This document shows positions 54,525-63,292 of a stretch of 64,000 nucleotides of DNA, one piece after another (the stretch's first letter is position 1; each line of letters starts with the position of its first letter). Origin of the DNA: Bulleidia sp. zg-1006. GTDB taxonomy: Bacteria; Bacillota_I; Bacilli_A; Erysipelotrichales; Erysipelotrichaceae. The position numbers and the translations under genes are program-made. The notes beneath the pieces are model-generated. The model worked only from the letters and a program-made list of their open reading frames with translations, was not told where the DNA came from and made no database searches. Location: assembly GCF_016812035.1 (NCBI RefSeq), contig NZ_CP069178.1, forward strand, positions 1,364,001 through 1,428,000. Direction: 5' to 3'.

Positions 54525-55283
54525 CTACTTTCCCGCTTCAGTCGCAACTGCTTCTGAAGCAATTTCCTCATCAATTGTTTCAGCAACTTTTTCAAGCTCT
54601 TCTTCAACCGATGTGCCAGCATAAGAAATGATTTCAATTGGAGCAACCTCCTTAACTGGCTTCACTGTTGTCTTAACAACAACAAGTCCTTTTTTAGGTC
54701 CGGGAATATTTCCCTTCACTAACATATAACCTTCTTCAGCATCCACTTTGATAACTTGAAGATTTTGATTGGTTGTGGTGTAGCCGCCTTCTTGACCGGG
54801 CATAGCTGTTCCTTTATTAACAACGCCATTATTACGACCATTCGTTGCTAAAGAACCAATATGACGGTGATGACCGGAGCCATGACCCATAGGTCCACGA
54901 GCCGCATTGTTACGAACGATTGTACCGCTATAGCCTTTACCTTTACTTGTACCTTGTACATCAACAATGTCACCGGCTTTGAATAAGTCAGCCTTAACTT
55001 CAGTACCAACTTCAAGATTCATCATCTCATCCGCTCTGATTTCCTTAATGTACTTCTTAGGAGCAGTGTTTGCTTTCTTAGCATGTCCCATTGCCGGTTT
55101 GTTTGAACGATGTTCTTTAACATCTTCATAGCCTAGTTGAACCGCTTCGTAGCCATCTACTTCCTTTGTTTTCTTTTGTAGTACGACATTTGGCTTAACA
55201 TCAATCACAGTGACAGGAATTAAAGTTCCATCAATTGCGAATACTTGAGTCATACCAAGTTTACGTCCTAGAATACCTTTCAT
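54525..55283 (-). CDS. rplC: Ribosomal protein L3 with acidic tail
   Basis: 252 residues. MKGILGRKLGMTQVF and the central GPMGHGSGHHRHIGSLATNGRNNGVVNKG loop are standard. The last 40 residues (EVAPIEIISYAGTSVEEELEKV...) are an acidic tail longer than that of typical L3. Confidence 0.97.
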   Translation of the reverse strand: MKGILGRKLGMTQVFAIDGTLIPVTVIDVKPNVVLQKKTKEVDGYEAVQLGYEDVKEHRSNKPAMGHAKKANTAPKKYIKEIRADEMMNLEVGTEVKADLFKAGDIVDVQGTSKGKGYSGTIVRNNAARGPMGHGSGHHRHIGSLATNGRNNGVVNKGTAMPGQEGGYTTTNQNLQVIKVDAEEGYMLVKGNIPGPKKGLVVVKTTVKPVKEVAPIEIISYAGTSVEEELEKVAETIDEEIASEAVATEAGK

Positions 55284-55300
55284 GCTTTATCCTGTCCTTT

Positions 55301-55612
55301 CTATAACTTGATTTCGATGTCAACACCGGATGGTAAATCCAAACGACTTAAAGCATCGATTGTTTCAGCACTTGGACCAATGATTTCAATCAATCTCTTG
55401 TGCGTACGAATTTCGAATTGTTCACGAGCATCCTTATATTTGTGGACAGCTCTTAGAACAGTGATGATTTCTCGTTCGGTAGGTAACGGAACAGGTCCGA
55501 CAATCTTCTTAGCACCGTGGCTAGCAACCGTCTTCACAATCTTTTCGCCGGCTGCGTCAAGACTTCTGTTCTCGTAAGCCTTCAAACGAATTCTTACTGA
55601 GTTCTTTGCCAT
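55301..55612 (-). CDS. rpsJ: Ribosomal protein S10
   Basis: 103 residues: [60 protein letters not shown]. First gene of the cluster. It has a strong TAAGGAGGAAAAATTC start region. Confidence 0.97.
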   Translation of the reverse strand: MAKNSVRIRLKAYENRSLDAAGEKIVKTVASHGAKKIVGPVPLPTEREIITVLRAVHKYKDAREQFEIRTHKRLIEIIGPSAETIDALSRLDLPSGVDIEIKL

Positions 55613-55618
55613 GAATTT

Positions 55619-55740
55619 TTCCTCCTTATATTCACTCCACCTTCCGTGGATCGCTCCGTGGAAATTCCCCGGTTATCACGCCTTATGACAACGCCTCTCG
55701 GCGTGCCGGCAACCTCCCACATCCATGCGAGTGCTTTAGT
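55619..55740 (-). promoter_or_regulatory. Structured 5' leader of the S10 operon
   Basis: About 115 bases between promoter and rpsJ can form several stems, for example GCACGCC/GGCGTG and TCCAC...GTGGA close to the ribosome binding site. GC content is above the surroundings. It may be a ribosomal-protein autoregulation site; I could not match it to a known leader by eye. Confidence 0.5.
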
Positions 55741-55768
55741 AGTTTACCACAAAAATAGGAGATTGCAA
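55741..55768 (-). promoter_or_regulatory. Promoter of the S10 operon
   Basis: On the minus strand TTGCAA, a 16-base spacer and TAAACT. The -35 overlaps one arm of the barstar terminator. Confidence 0.5.
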
Positions 55769-55789
55769 GAACTTTCGCACAATCTCCCA
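55755..55789 (-). terminator. Terminator of the barnase-barstar genes
   Basis: GGAGATTG/CAATCTCC stem followed by TATTTTTG on the minus strand. Confidence 0.8.
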
Positions 55790-55846
55790 ACTATATTTTT
55801 TCCCCGATAAACACTAAGCTTTCTAAGCTTTGTAAATTTCTAAATT

Positions 55847-56104
55847 CTAAATCAATTCCAAATGGAAACGTTGCTCCTCCGAGACCAAAAATACTAACAT
55901 TTTTAAAAAGCAATACGAAAAAGAACCGATGCTCATCTTAGCTAAATCTGCTTGTTCGAGATAAAAATAATACTCCATTTCTCCTTCTGAAAGACAATCC
56001 GCTAAAGCATCTAGGTTATTCACATCCCATCCAAATCCCTTTTTTACCCATATCATAAAAGACTTTCGGTCTTGAACATCGCTATATCGAATTTTTATTT
56101 CCAT
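55847..56104 (-). CDS. Barstar-like ribonuclease inhibitor
   Basis: 85 residues with the barstar fold signature: a short beta strand, then KSFMIWVKKGFGWDVNNLDALADCLSE, which includes the Asp of the inhibitory helix. It follows the barnase-like gene by 2 bases and should bind and block the nuclease in the cytoplasm. Confidence 0.88.
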   Translation of the reverse strand: MEIKIRYSDVQDRKSFMIWVKKGFGWDVNNLDALADCLSEGEMEYYFYLEQADLAKMSIGSFSYCFLKMLVFLVSEEQRFHLELI

Positions 56105-56106
56105 GT

Positions 56107-56550
56107 CTATTCCCCTTTATATAGTTGTTTAAAATGACCATAATGGTCAGCAGTATACCAAACATCTCCCTTTTTCGTGAAGATAATTCGCTTATCTCCA
56201 CGTTTCTTTCTGCCAATTGTATCAATGTCTGCTTCAAAATACTTTTCATTTTTATAGGGTAGTTTTCCTTCAAAATTTCCATAACGGTCACCACCTATCG
56301 CTCTATCGGGTACCATCGTATCCAAACTGCCACTTGACCAACCCTTCTTACGTGCTTCTGCTTTTGTCATATAAAAGGAAGGTAATTTTTTATGCCGATA
56401 AACATACATAGCCACCGCTTCTTTCGAATCATCGACTGACCTTTCCGGAATTCTTCCTCGATTATCATGCATTGGTAATAATCTAAGAAAAATAAAACCG
56501 GCAAAAACAAACAATACAGTAAACAACGCTACTTTAGACTTCTTTCTCAC
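56107..56550 (-). CDS. Barnase-like secreted ribonuclease
   Basis: 147 residues, with a signal/anchor segment (about 6-26) and a guanyl-specific RNase domain: KLPSFYMTKAEARKKGWSSG, PDRAIGGDRYGNFEGKLP, then Glu in YFEADIDTIG, Arg in RIIF and His in YTADHYGHF, matching the catalytic Glu73, Arg87 and His102 of barnase. The start is GTG at 56550 with GGAAAGGATG before it, overlapping the HAD gene by 17 bases. The nuclease looks active. Confidence 0.9.
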   Translation of the reverse strand: MRKKSKVALFTVLFVFAGFIFLRLLPMHDNRGRIPERSVDDSKEAVAMYVYRHKKLPSFYMTKAEARKKGWSSGSLDTMVPDRAIGGDRYGNFEGKLPYKNEKYFEADIDTIGRKKRGDKRIIFTKKGDVWYTADHYGHFKQLYKGE

Positions 56551-57214
56551 AATTCATCCTTTCCAAGCATTCTTCTAATTCTTGATAACTGGAAACTTGG
56601 GCAATATCCAAATTCGTTATTCCTTTTCTTTCATAACAAAACCAAATTGGTATTAAACCGGCTCTTATTGCTCCAACAATATCAGTTGAAAAAGTATCAC
56701 CCACAAAAACAACTTCCTTCGGTTTTAAATCCATTTCCTTTACCGCCGCTAAATAAATCTTGGGATTTGGCTTTGCACAACCAAAGGCTTCCGATACTAA
56801 TAAAGGATGGAAATCATCCCTCATTCCTAAAGCCTCCACTTTCATCAATTGGCTTTCTGTAGGACCATTGGTAATCATGCCGATTTGGTATTTTTTCTTT
56901 AATCTCACTATCGTTTCTTTCGCATTTGGCATTAGATATTGGTGTTTATGAAAATGTTGATACCAAAGCCGATACATCTTTTCTATCTCCAAGTCAGGAT
57001 AATACCTTGCTTTTAATTGTTCCAAAGCAAAGCATTTGTTGATGGTTCCGTATTGATCCCACAATAAACATCTTTGTAAAATCTCTTCTTTACGCAATAC
57101 ATCTTCTTTTAAGCTTGGATCAATCTGCTCTAAAAACCAATGGTACATTTCAAAAGCGGCTTTGTATCGATAACTAACCGTTCCATCAAAATCAAATAGA
57201 ATTCCTTTAATCAT
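56534..57214 (-). CDS. HAD-superfamily hydrolase (YjjG/phosphatase type)
   Basis: 226 residues: DFDGTVS (nucleophile Asp, motif I), TNGPTESQ (motif II), a Lys in CAKPNPKIYLAA (motif III) and GDTFSTDIVGA (motif IV). A helical cap lies between motifs I and II. Probably a phosphatase for nucleotides or sugar phosphates. It is in one operon with barnase and barstar. Confidence 0.88.
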   Translation of the reverse strand: MIKGILFDFDGTVSYRYKAAFEMYHWFLEQIDPSLKEDVLRKEEILQRCLLWDQYGTINKCFALEQLKARYYPDLEIEKMYRLWYQHFHKHQYLMPNAKETIVRLKKKYQIGMITNGPTESQLMKVEALGMRDDFHPLLVSEAFGCAKPNPKIYLAAVKEMDLKPKEVVFVGDTFSTDIVGAIRAGLIPIWFCYERKGITNLDIAQVSSYQELEECLERMNCEKEV

Positions 57215-57273
57215 AAATATCCCTTCTAATACCGAAAATCACAAATAGTCTAACACGAAAGCTAAATCAACAT

Positions 57274-57282
57274 TGCTATAAT
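57274..57282 (+). promoter_or_regulatory. Extended -10 promoter of the GatZ-type gene
   Basis: TGCTATAAT, an exact TGnTATAAT element, 24 bases before the ATG at 57307. No good -35 is seen. Confidence 0.5.
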
Positions 57283-57306
57283 TAAATCATAAAAGGAGAA
57301 AGTATC

Positions 57307-58614
57307 ATGATAAAACACCCTTTAATGCACTTGATTGATTTACAAAAAGCAGGGCAAGCCGTTGGTATTTATTCTGCTTGTACCGCCAATCCATTGGTTA
57401 TTCGTGCTTGCTTACAAAAAGCAAAAGAAACTCATTCTATTTTGTTGGTTGAAGCAACCGCAAACCAAGTGGATCAATATGGTGGTTATACCGGAATGAA
57501 GCCGGCTGACTTTATTGAATTTGTTCAAACATTAGCGAAAGAAGAAAACTTTGACAGTGAACGCATCCTCTTTGGCGGCGATCATTTAGGACCTTTAACC
57601 TTTGCTCATCACGAGGAAGAAAAAGCCTTACAAGAAGCGGAAGAATTAATTCGCCAATATGTTTTAGCCGGTTTCACTAAAATTCATATTGATACCAGTA
57701 TGAAAGTAGCCGGTGATCCTGTAGATGTTCGTTTAAGTGATGAAATCATCGCTACCCGTGGTGCTCGTTTGGCTAAGATTGCTGAAGCGGCTTATCAAGA
57801 AAGAATCAAAAAATTTCCTAATTCCATTCATCCTGTTTATGTGGTTGGTTCAGAAGTGCCAATCCCCGGTGGTTCACAAGAAGCCGTGGATACCGGCATC
57901 CAAGTGACGAAAGTTGCAGACTTCAAGAATACCGTCGCCACTTTTGAAAAAGCCTTTCCAAAGGAAAGCTGGCCTTATGTAATAGCGGTTGTAGTTCAAC
58001 CCGGTGTAGAAGAAAAGGATGCTGGCTGTACGGATTATGACCGTTTGAAAGCGGTGGATTTAATGGCTAGTATCAAAGATTATGCCAATCTTGTCTTTGA
58101 AGGTCATAGTACCGATTACCAAACCCAATACCATTTAAGAGAAATGGTGGAAGATGGAGTGGGAATATTAAAAGTAGGTCCCGGATTAACCTACGCCGCT
58201 AGAGAAGCTTTATTTGCTTTAGCGTATGCCGAAAAGGAAGTGTACAAAGCCCAAACTTCCAAACAAAGCCATTTTATGGAAGTCTTGGAAGAAGAAATGT
58301 TAAAAAATCCAAAATACTTTGTGAAACATTACCATGGAACCGAAGATGAGATTTCTTATAAACGTAAGTTCAGCTTCTCCGATCGTTCTCGTTATTACTT
58401 ACCCCAAGAACCGGTTCAAAAAGCCATTGCGGTCTTATTGGAAAACTTTAAAGACGGTGTTCCTTATGGTGTACTAAGTCAATTCTTACCAAGAGAATAC
58501 ACTGCTGTTCGTGCCGGTCAATTAAAGAATGAGCCAATGGAGTTAATCAAAGCCCATGTTGGTTATACCATTGATGAGTATTTATATGCTTCTCATCAAG
58601 AACAATTAGGTTAA
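57307..58614 (+). CDS. GatZ/KbaZ-type D-tagatose-1,6-bisphosphate aldolase subunit
   Basis: 435 residues of the GatZ/KbaZ family: IYSACTANPLVIRACL, VEATANQVDQYGGYTGMKPADF, FGGDHLGPL and FEGHSTDYQTQ. It supports the class II aldolase GatY/KbaY, which is not in the window. It is 1 kb from an amino-sugar PTS locus and could serve the tagatose route of galactosamine breakdown. Confidence 0.9.
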   Translation: MIKHPLMHLIDLQKAGQAVGIYSACTANPLVIRACLQKAKETHSILLVEATANQVDQYGGYTGMKPADFIEFVQTLAKEENFDSERILFGGDHLGPLTFAHHEEEKALQEAEELIRQYVLAGFTKIHIDTSMKVAGDPVDVRLSDEIIATRGARLAKIAEAAYQERIKKFPNSIHPVYVVGSEVPIPGGSQEAVDTGIQVTKVADFKNTVATFEKAFPKESWPYVIAVVVQPGVEEKDAGCTDYDRLKAVDLMASIKDYANLVFEGHSTDYQTQYHLREMVEDGVGILKVGPGLTYAAREALFALAYAEKEVYKAQTSKQSHFMEVLEEEMLKNPKYFVKHYHGTEDEISYKRKFSFSDRSRYYLPQEPVQKAIAVLLENFKDGVPYGVLSQFLPREYTAVRAGQLKNEPMELIKAHVGYTIDEYLYASHQEQLG

Positions 58615-58617
58615 TTT

Positions 58618-58652
58618 AAAAATGAGGTTATTTCAATATAACCTCATTTTTA
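58618..58652. terminator. Bidirectional terminator after the GatZ-type gene
   Basis: AAAATGAGGTTAT and ATAACCTCATTTTT form a near-perfect stem with A/T flanks, between convergent genes. Confidence 0.85.
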
Positions 58653-59360
58653 GCTTAATTCTTTTACCAACGTTTCTAATGCCAACCAATCTTTCTTATC
58701 CCAAATGGATTTGATTTGTGGTGCATAGATAGTTTCTTTCAATCTTTCATAAGCATTGCTTAAACATTGCAAAGCAATTTCGTTTTCTTTGCGATAATTG
58801 TTCGCAAGTGCCGCTTTTAAGAAAAAGACACCAGCGGTTAAACCATCCCGCTTACTCTTCGCCGCTTTTTCCAATTCCTTTGCATAATGACCACTGTGTT
58901 CAAACACAAGGGATTTTGTCATCTCCAATTCATCCAACAAAGGTTGGTATTGCTCTTTTTTACTTTGGCTTAAATACTTAAAGTTTTCTTTAGCAACCGC
59001 AATGTAACGATACGCTTCTTCCTTCTTATTGCGACGAACACAATAAGAGAATTCCTTTGCTGTTACAATCAATCTTTCTACCGAACGCAGACGAAAGCTA
59101 TCCACAATTGGTATAATCTCTTGAATTTTTTGATCATTATCCTCTAATAAAATTGCATCCAATCTCATCAAGGTTCTTAGCTTCTTAGTAAAGAAAAATT
59201 TACTGGAAACTGTTTCTAATTCCTTATAGTAGCCATCAAAATCTCTACTCTGATACAACAAAATTGAGAGTAAAGCGGCTTGTCTTTGAGAGAAAAATGT
59301 ATACGATAAATAGAATATAATTGCTAAAATGATAAAAATTACTATTAGTTTCCAATCCAT
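58650..59360 (-). CDS. Membrane-anchored helical-repeat protein, unknown
   Basis: 236 residues: one N-terminal membrane segment (about 4-22), then a helical part with repeated A/L/Y pattern (ARYRYIAVAKENFKYL-like). This resembles TPR-like folds, but no family is recognised. It stands alone on the minus strand. Confidence 0.6.
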   Translation of the reverse strand: MDWKLIVIFIILAIIFYLSYTFFSQRQAALLSILLYQSRDFDGYYKELETVSSKFFFTKKLRTLMRLDAILLEDNDQKIQEIIPIVDSFRLRSVERLIVTAKEFSYCVRRNKKEEAYRYIAVAKENFKYLSQSKKEQYQPLLDELEMTKSLVFEHSGHYAKELEKAAKSKRDGLTAGVFFLKAALANNYRKENEIALQCLSNAYERLKETIYAPQIKSIWDKKDWLALETLVKELS

Positions 59361-59446
59361 ATTTCAATCCTTTCTTTCTCATTATAGGGTTTCCATACTT
59401 CCTTGTCATACTTTTTTGAAGTATTCTTATACAGAGGGAGTATTTT

Positions 59447-59626
59447 ATGAGTCCATTCATCGTTCCAATTCTCTTAATCATCGTTATATCAGCTTACTTT
59501 ATGTTATCGAAATGGAAACACAAAAAAGCGGTTCGGAATAAACAAGAAGATTATCACATTGAACTAAGTGATGATATTCAAAAAGAATATTTTGATGAAT
59601 ACGAAAGAGAAGAAAAAGGCTTGTGA
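59447..59626 (+). CDS. Small single-pass membrane protein (59 residues)
   Basis: It starts MSPFIVPILLIIVISAYFML, a membrane segment, then a charged tail ending EREEKGL. The ribosome binding site is GGGAG. A possible promoter TTGTCA...TTATAC (18-base spacer) lies before it and a terminator after it, so it is a complete small gene. The family is unknown. Confidence 0.65.
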   Translation: MSPFIVPILLIIVISAYFMLSKWKHKKAVRNKQEDYHIELSDDIQKEYFDEYEREEKGL

Positions 59627-59642
59627 CGACACAAGCCTTTAA
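59614..59642 (+). terminator. Terminator after the small membrane protein
   Basis: AAAGGCTTGTG/CACAAGCCTTT stem around ACGA, overlapping the stop codon. It can also end the PTS operon from the other side. Confidence 0.8.
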
Positions 59643-59650
59643 TTAGTTTA

Positions 59651-60556
59651 TTACTTAACCCTCCAAGGTACTGGTACCAATGGTGTATATTCACCGGATG
59701 ACCAAATACCGAAAGCACAACCAACAATACCAATAACAAGAAGTAAGAGGATGCACTTTGTTGGCGACCAATTCTTCTTCTTAATTAATGTATAGCACAT
59801 TAAAGTTAATCCTAATGGGATCAATGCCGGTAAGATACCATTCAATAATGCTTGAATATCAATGAAGTTTTCAACTGTTTTCTTCGTTGCCGGATCAATC
59901 TTTGTGCCATTAGGAATTAAGATACCTAAAGCTGTTGAACCATAGTTACATGTCAAAGCACCAACGATGAAGACACCTAATAAAGAGGCGGCGTGGGTAA
60001 ATTCACGAGCATTCTTAGTTAAGACTTCAATCGCACGTGTTCCTAAATCATAAGACCAGTACATTAACCAGTAACGTAAAGCCATTTCAACGCCGAACGT
60101 GATGAGGAAATAAAGGATAGGACCGGCAATACTGCCACCGATGGCCATATTAGCCGTAATACCGGCTGTGATAGGAACTAATGTGAACCAGAATAATGCG
60201 TCACCAATACCGCCTAAAGGACCCATAGCGGCTGTACGGACACCACGAATTAAGTTGACATCAGCTTTTTGTTGTTCAAGGGATAACACAATACCCATAA
60301 CGAATGTTACTAAGAATGGGTGGGTGTTAAAGAATTCCATGTTGTGCGTCATAGACGTACTTAAGTCTTCTTTATTTGTGTGAATTTTTTCCAGACCCGG
60401 TAAGATACTCCATAACCAACCGGCCGCCTGCATTCTTTCGTAGTTGAAGGCTGCTTGTAGGTTAAGAGAACGCCAAACCATCTTATTAAGAGTGGACTTG
60501 TCTAATGGCTTAGCAGGTGTTTTATCCACATAAGTTAAGTATTTATTAGATTCCAT
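59651..60556 (-). CDS. PTS mannose-family EIID component
   Basis: 301 residues starting MESNKYLTYVDKTP after TGGAGGTG. The pattern SLNLQAAFNYERMQAAGWLWSILPGL and GGIGDALFWFTLVPI is typical of EIID. With EIIC it forms the sugar channel in the membrane. It overlaps the EIIC gene by 11 bases. Confidence 0.93.
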   Translation of the reverse strand: MESNKYLTYVDKTPAKPLDKSTLNKMVWRSLNLQAAFNYERMQAAGWLWSILPGLEKIHTNKEDLSTSMTHNMEFFNTHPFLVTFVMGIVLSLEQQKADVNLIRGVRTAAMGPLGGIGDALFWFTLVPITAGITANMAIGGSIAGPILYFLITFGVEMALRYWLMYWSYDLGTRAIEVLTKNAREFTHAASLLGVFIVGALTCNYGSTALGILIPNGTKIDPATKKTVENFIDIQALLNGILPALIPLGLTLMCYTLIKKKNWSPTKCILLLLVIGIVGCAFGIWSSGEYTPLVPVPWRVK

Positions 60557-61337
60557 CTGTTTCACCTCCATTAGAAGAGCCGGTACTATTCTTAATCTTC
60601 ACATTTGTTTGGTAATCAAACAATGCAATTGCGATACCGATAAATGCGGTTAAAAGTAATGTTGCGCCGGATGTTGCTTGAATATTTCCGAGAATTGCCG
60701 CAAAAGCGAAACCTGCGAAGTAAATACCCCACATATCGTTTGCTAACATAATCTTTAATAGAACAGCGAAACCAACGAAACGCATCATTCCGCCTGCCGC
60801 ACCTAAGCCGGCCATTACCCAAGAAAAGTTCTTCTTAAATTCAGCTAAAGTTTCTCCGGCCGCACTACCACCATAGTAAGCAACAATGGATAATACAGCG
60901 AATAAGGAACCCAAGATTAACATTGAAATTAAAGTAACATTTGTGATTCCCTTTGGATTAGCTTCTTCAGCCGCCTTATCACCGGCAGCCATGAAGTAGG
61001 ACATAACCGTAAATGTTAAGGTCACAACGTATTGTCCAAATACCGAGAAAATCATGGCTAAACCTAATGCTTCTTCAACTGCTAAGTTTGACTTAACAGC
61101 GAAAATCATTGCGACTACCCCACCTAAAACTGCGTTTGGCGGCTGAGCTCCGCCAACAGGCATGTTACCGACCATCATCAATTCATAAGTACCACCAACA
61201 ACTAAACCGATGTTAAGGTTACCTAAGATTGCCCCAATAATTGGGCAGGCGATGATAGGACGATACAACAATTCTGTTAACGAGAATTGGTCAATCGCAA
61301 AGATGAATGTAACAATTGCAAGTAATACAACTTCCAT
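60546..61337 (-). CDS. PTS mannose-family EIIC component
   Basis: 263 residues, hydrophobic, with YRPIIACPIIGAILGNLNIGLVVGGTYELMMVG and PVGGAQPPNAVLGGV, both typical of EIIC of the amino-sugar (Aga) type. It follows EIIB by 72 bases. Confidence 0.93.
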   Translation of the reverse strand: MEVVLLAIVTFIFAIDQFSLTELLYRPIIACPIIGAILGNLNIGLVVGGTYELMMVGNMPVGGAQPPNAVLGGVVAMIFAVKSNLAVEEALGLAMIFSVFGQYVVTLTFTVMSYFMAAGDKAAEEANPKGITNVTLISMLILGSLFAVLSIVAYYGGSAAGETLAEFKKNFSWVMAGLGAAGGMMRFVGFAVLLKIMLANDMWGIYFAGFAFAAILGNIQATSGATLLLTAFIGIAIALFDYQTNVKIKNSTGSSNGGETDGI

Positions 61338-61409
61338 CTTTCCATCCTCCTAAATATATGTGGAAAATCCTTACAGAAACGCTTTTATCAATTCCATCCG
61401 TTTACTACT

Positions 61410-61886
61410 TTATTTAAAAAGCTTGCTTAAATCTTCAGCCCCTTCTTGAGGCACACGACGAATCTCTAATTCAACGCCTAATTCTTGTAGGCGTTTAAAA
61501 GCAGCTACATCTGCATCATCTACAGCAACACTACCTACCACTTGTCGTTTTCCTTCCGACATGTGCATATTACCGATGTTTACTTTTTTGATTGGTACTC
61601 CACCTTCTACTAACTTCAAGACATCTTGAGGTGTTTCACAGACCAAAAAAATATGTTGCGATGGAGAAGCTTTATGAATCGTTGAAATCGTCTTCTCCAA
61701 GGTCCAATATCTTGTCTGAGCATAAGAAGGAGCGGCCATATCCATCAAACCTTGACGGAAACTGTTGCCTGCCACCTCATCATTGGCTACTAACAACAAA
61801 TTAGCCCCAATCGAACTAGACCATTGCGTTGCTACTTGGCCATGAATCAGTCGGTTGTCAATTCTAGTTAAAACTATATCCGGCAT
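61410..61886 (-). CDS. PTS mannose-family EIIB component
   Basis: 158 residues. The phosphorylated His is in RIDNRLIHGQVATQW. It passes phosphate from EIIA to the sugar. A possible cre site for catabolite control lies 32 bases upstream of the ATG. Confidence 0.94.
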   Translation of the reverse strand: MPDIVLTRIDNRLIHGQVATQWSSSIGANLLLVANDEVAGNSFRQGLMDMAAPSYAQTRYWTLEKTISTIHKASPSQHIFLVCETPQDVLKLVEGGVPIKKVNIGNMHMSEGKRQVVGSVAVDDADVAAFKRLQELGVELEIRRVPQEGAEDLSKLFK

Positions 61887-61917
61887 ACAAACTTCCTTTC
61901 TAACAATGCAACTTGCT

Positions 61918-61931
61918 TGTAAGCGTTTCCT
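61918..61931. promoter_or_regulatory. Possible cre site (catabolite control)
   Basis: TGTAAGCGTTTCCT, which agrees with the cre consensus at the central CG and 12 of 14 positions when N positions are counted. It lies between the likely promoter (TATATA near 61938) and EIIB. Confidence 0.45.
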
Positions 61932-61976
61932 TACTTATATAGTAACATCCTTTCCCTAATCATATTTACATTTTTT

Positions 61977-61991
61977 TACACAATTTGTGTA
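61977..61991. promoter_or_regulatory. Palindromic operator candidate between PTS and AraC genes
   Basis: TACACAA-T-TTGTGTA, a perfect 7-1-7 palindrome in the centre of the divergent region, within a longer A/T-rich stretch that includes AGTAAAA...TTTTTACT arms. Confidence 0.5.
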
Positions 61992-62078
61992 CTTTTTAGT
62001 AAAAGAAAAATATTTTTGACAATTTTTACTACGCTTTCACTGAAATAATCTTTAGAATAGAGATAGAGGTTTACCATA

Positions 62079-63239
62079 ATGTTCAATAAAACAACCAGCT
62101 CCCATTTTTTAAAATATGGTTTTGTTTCAAGAGAGATTCCACGAACAAACTTGCAAAAGCAAGATTACACCATCTTCAACGAAAATACCACTACGCTCAT
62201 ATCCTATTCCAAGCCCGTTTACATCGAGCCAATGGAAGGAATGGCTTTATTACACATCGCAAAAGAGGAACAACTTAATCAAATTGAAACCTTTGCCTTG
62301 CATCGCAAAATTTGCATTTATCCGGGAAATGCGTTCGCATTAGTCACCATGAGCAATTACATTGTTTATAACCTATACATGCCTAAAGAGTCTGAAATTA
62401 AAAAGATTAGTCTTGCCAAAACATTGATGTATCATCGCATTAAACCAAGCATTCGTATTCAAGAATTATTGGCTTATTACTATGTTGTTAAACGTCCACA
62501 TTACCAATTTAAAGGCGAGATTCATCCTTATTATGAACTCACCTTTGTTGACCAAGGGGAACTCGAAACGACCGTTGAAGACGAAACTTTTACTTTAAAA
62601 GCCAATGACTGTTTATTCTATGGTCCAGGTCAATTTCATAATCAAAAAGTCACTTCCGAAAATCCTTGTTCCTATCTAACCGCTATCTTTGAAGCCGATG
62701 GTTTGTGCCATGATAAACTCGTTCGAAAAATCTATCATTGCAATCGAGAAGAAATTCAGCTTATTCAACAATTCGTTAAGTACACTGAATTTGAAAATGA
62801 CTACCAAAACGATTTGTTGGTTTCTAGTTTAGAAACCTTTATCATTCAGCTACAGAGTCATATGGGTCATTCTACCCAAAAGACCAGCTCACCAGCCAAC
62901 CAGCATTATGAAAATAGCCTACTAGAAGAAATTGTGCAATACATCAATTTGCATCTATATGAACCACTACCAATTGATTCGCTTTGTGATAACTTTGCGA
63001 TTTCAAGAAGTACTTTGCAAAATCTATTTAATAATTATATGAAGATTACACCGAAAGCTTATATCAATAATGAGAAACTGAATCTAAGTCGTTTATTGAT
63101 TCGTGATGGTAAATATTCTATTACTCAAGTAGCTAATTTATTAGGCTTTAATTCCATTCATTATTTTTCCCGAAAATTCACTCGAAAATTCCACATCAAT
63201 CCAAGTGAATACGCAAAGAAAATCTATGACCAACTCTAA
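62079..63239 (+). CDS. AraC-family regulator of the PTS locus
   Basis: 386 residues. The middle has a cupin-like sensing region (EIHPYYELTFVDQGELETTVEDETFTL). The C-terminal 100 residues hold two helix-turn-helix motifs (IDSLCDNFAISRSTLQNLF and ITQVANLLGFNSIHYFSRKFTRKF). It is divergent from EIIB and convergent with EIIA, so it probably controls sugar uptake genes on both sides. Confidence 0.88.
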   Translation: MFNKTTSSHFLKYGFVSREIPRTNLQKQDYTIFNENTTTLISYSKPVYIEPMEGMALLHIAKEEQLNQIETFALHRKICIYPGNAFALVTMSNYIVYNLYMPKESEIKKISLAKTLMYHRIKPSIRIQELLAYYYVVKRPHYQFKGEIHPYYELTFVDQGELETTVEDETFTLKANDCLFYGPGQFHNQKVTSENPCSYLTAIFEADGLCHDKLVRKIYHCNREEIQLIQQFVKYTEFENDYQNDLLVSSLETFIIQLQSHMGHSTQKTSSPANQHYENSLLEEIVQYINLHLYEPLPIDSLCDNFAISRSTLQNLFNNYMKITPKAYINNEKLNLSRLLIRDGKYSITQVANLLGFNSIHYFSRKFTRKFHINPSEYAKKIYDQL

Positions 63240-63262
63240 GAAGCGAAAGCTTCTTTTTTACT
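63238..63262 (+). terminator. Terminator of the AraC-type gene
   Basis: AAGAAGC-GAAA-GCTTCTT with a T-run, a perfect GNRA-like hairpin right after the stop. Confidence 0.9.
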
Positions 63263-63263
63263 G

Positions 63264-63292
63264 AAAAAGAGCGGCTTTTCACCACTCTTAAA
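63264..63292 (-). terminator. Terminator of the EIIA gene
   Basis: AGAGTGG and CCGCTCT arms around TGAAAAG, followed by TTTTTCAG on the minus strand. Confidence 0.6.

Larger units (their letters stand above)
61887..62078. other. Divergent control region of the PTS locus
   Basis: It separates EIIB from the AraC-type gene. It holds a cre-like site (61918-61931), an A/T-rich stretch and a perfect palindrome (61977-61991), plus TTGACA at 62017-62022 pointing to the regulator gene. Confidence 0.6.

Noticed and set aside
61887-62078. Sigma-54 promoter for the mannose-type PTS genes
   Set aside because: Many such operons use sigma-54 with LevR, but no GG-N10-GC element fits and the regulator is of the AraC type.
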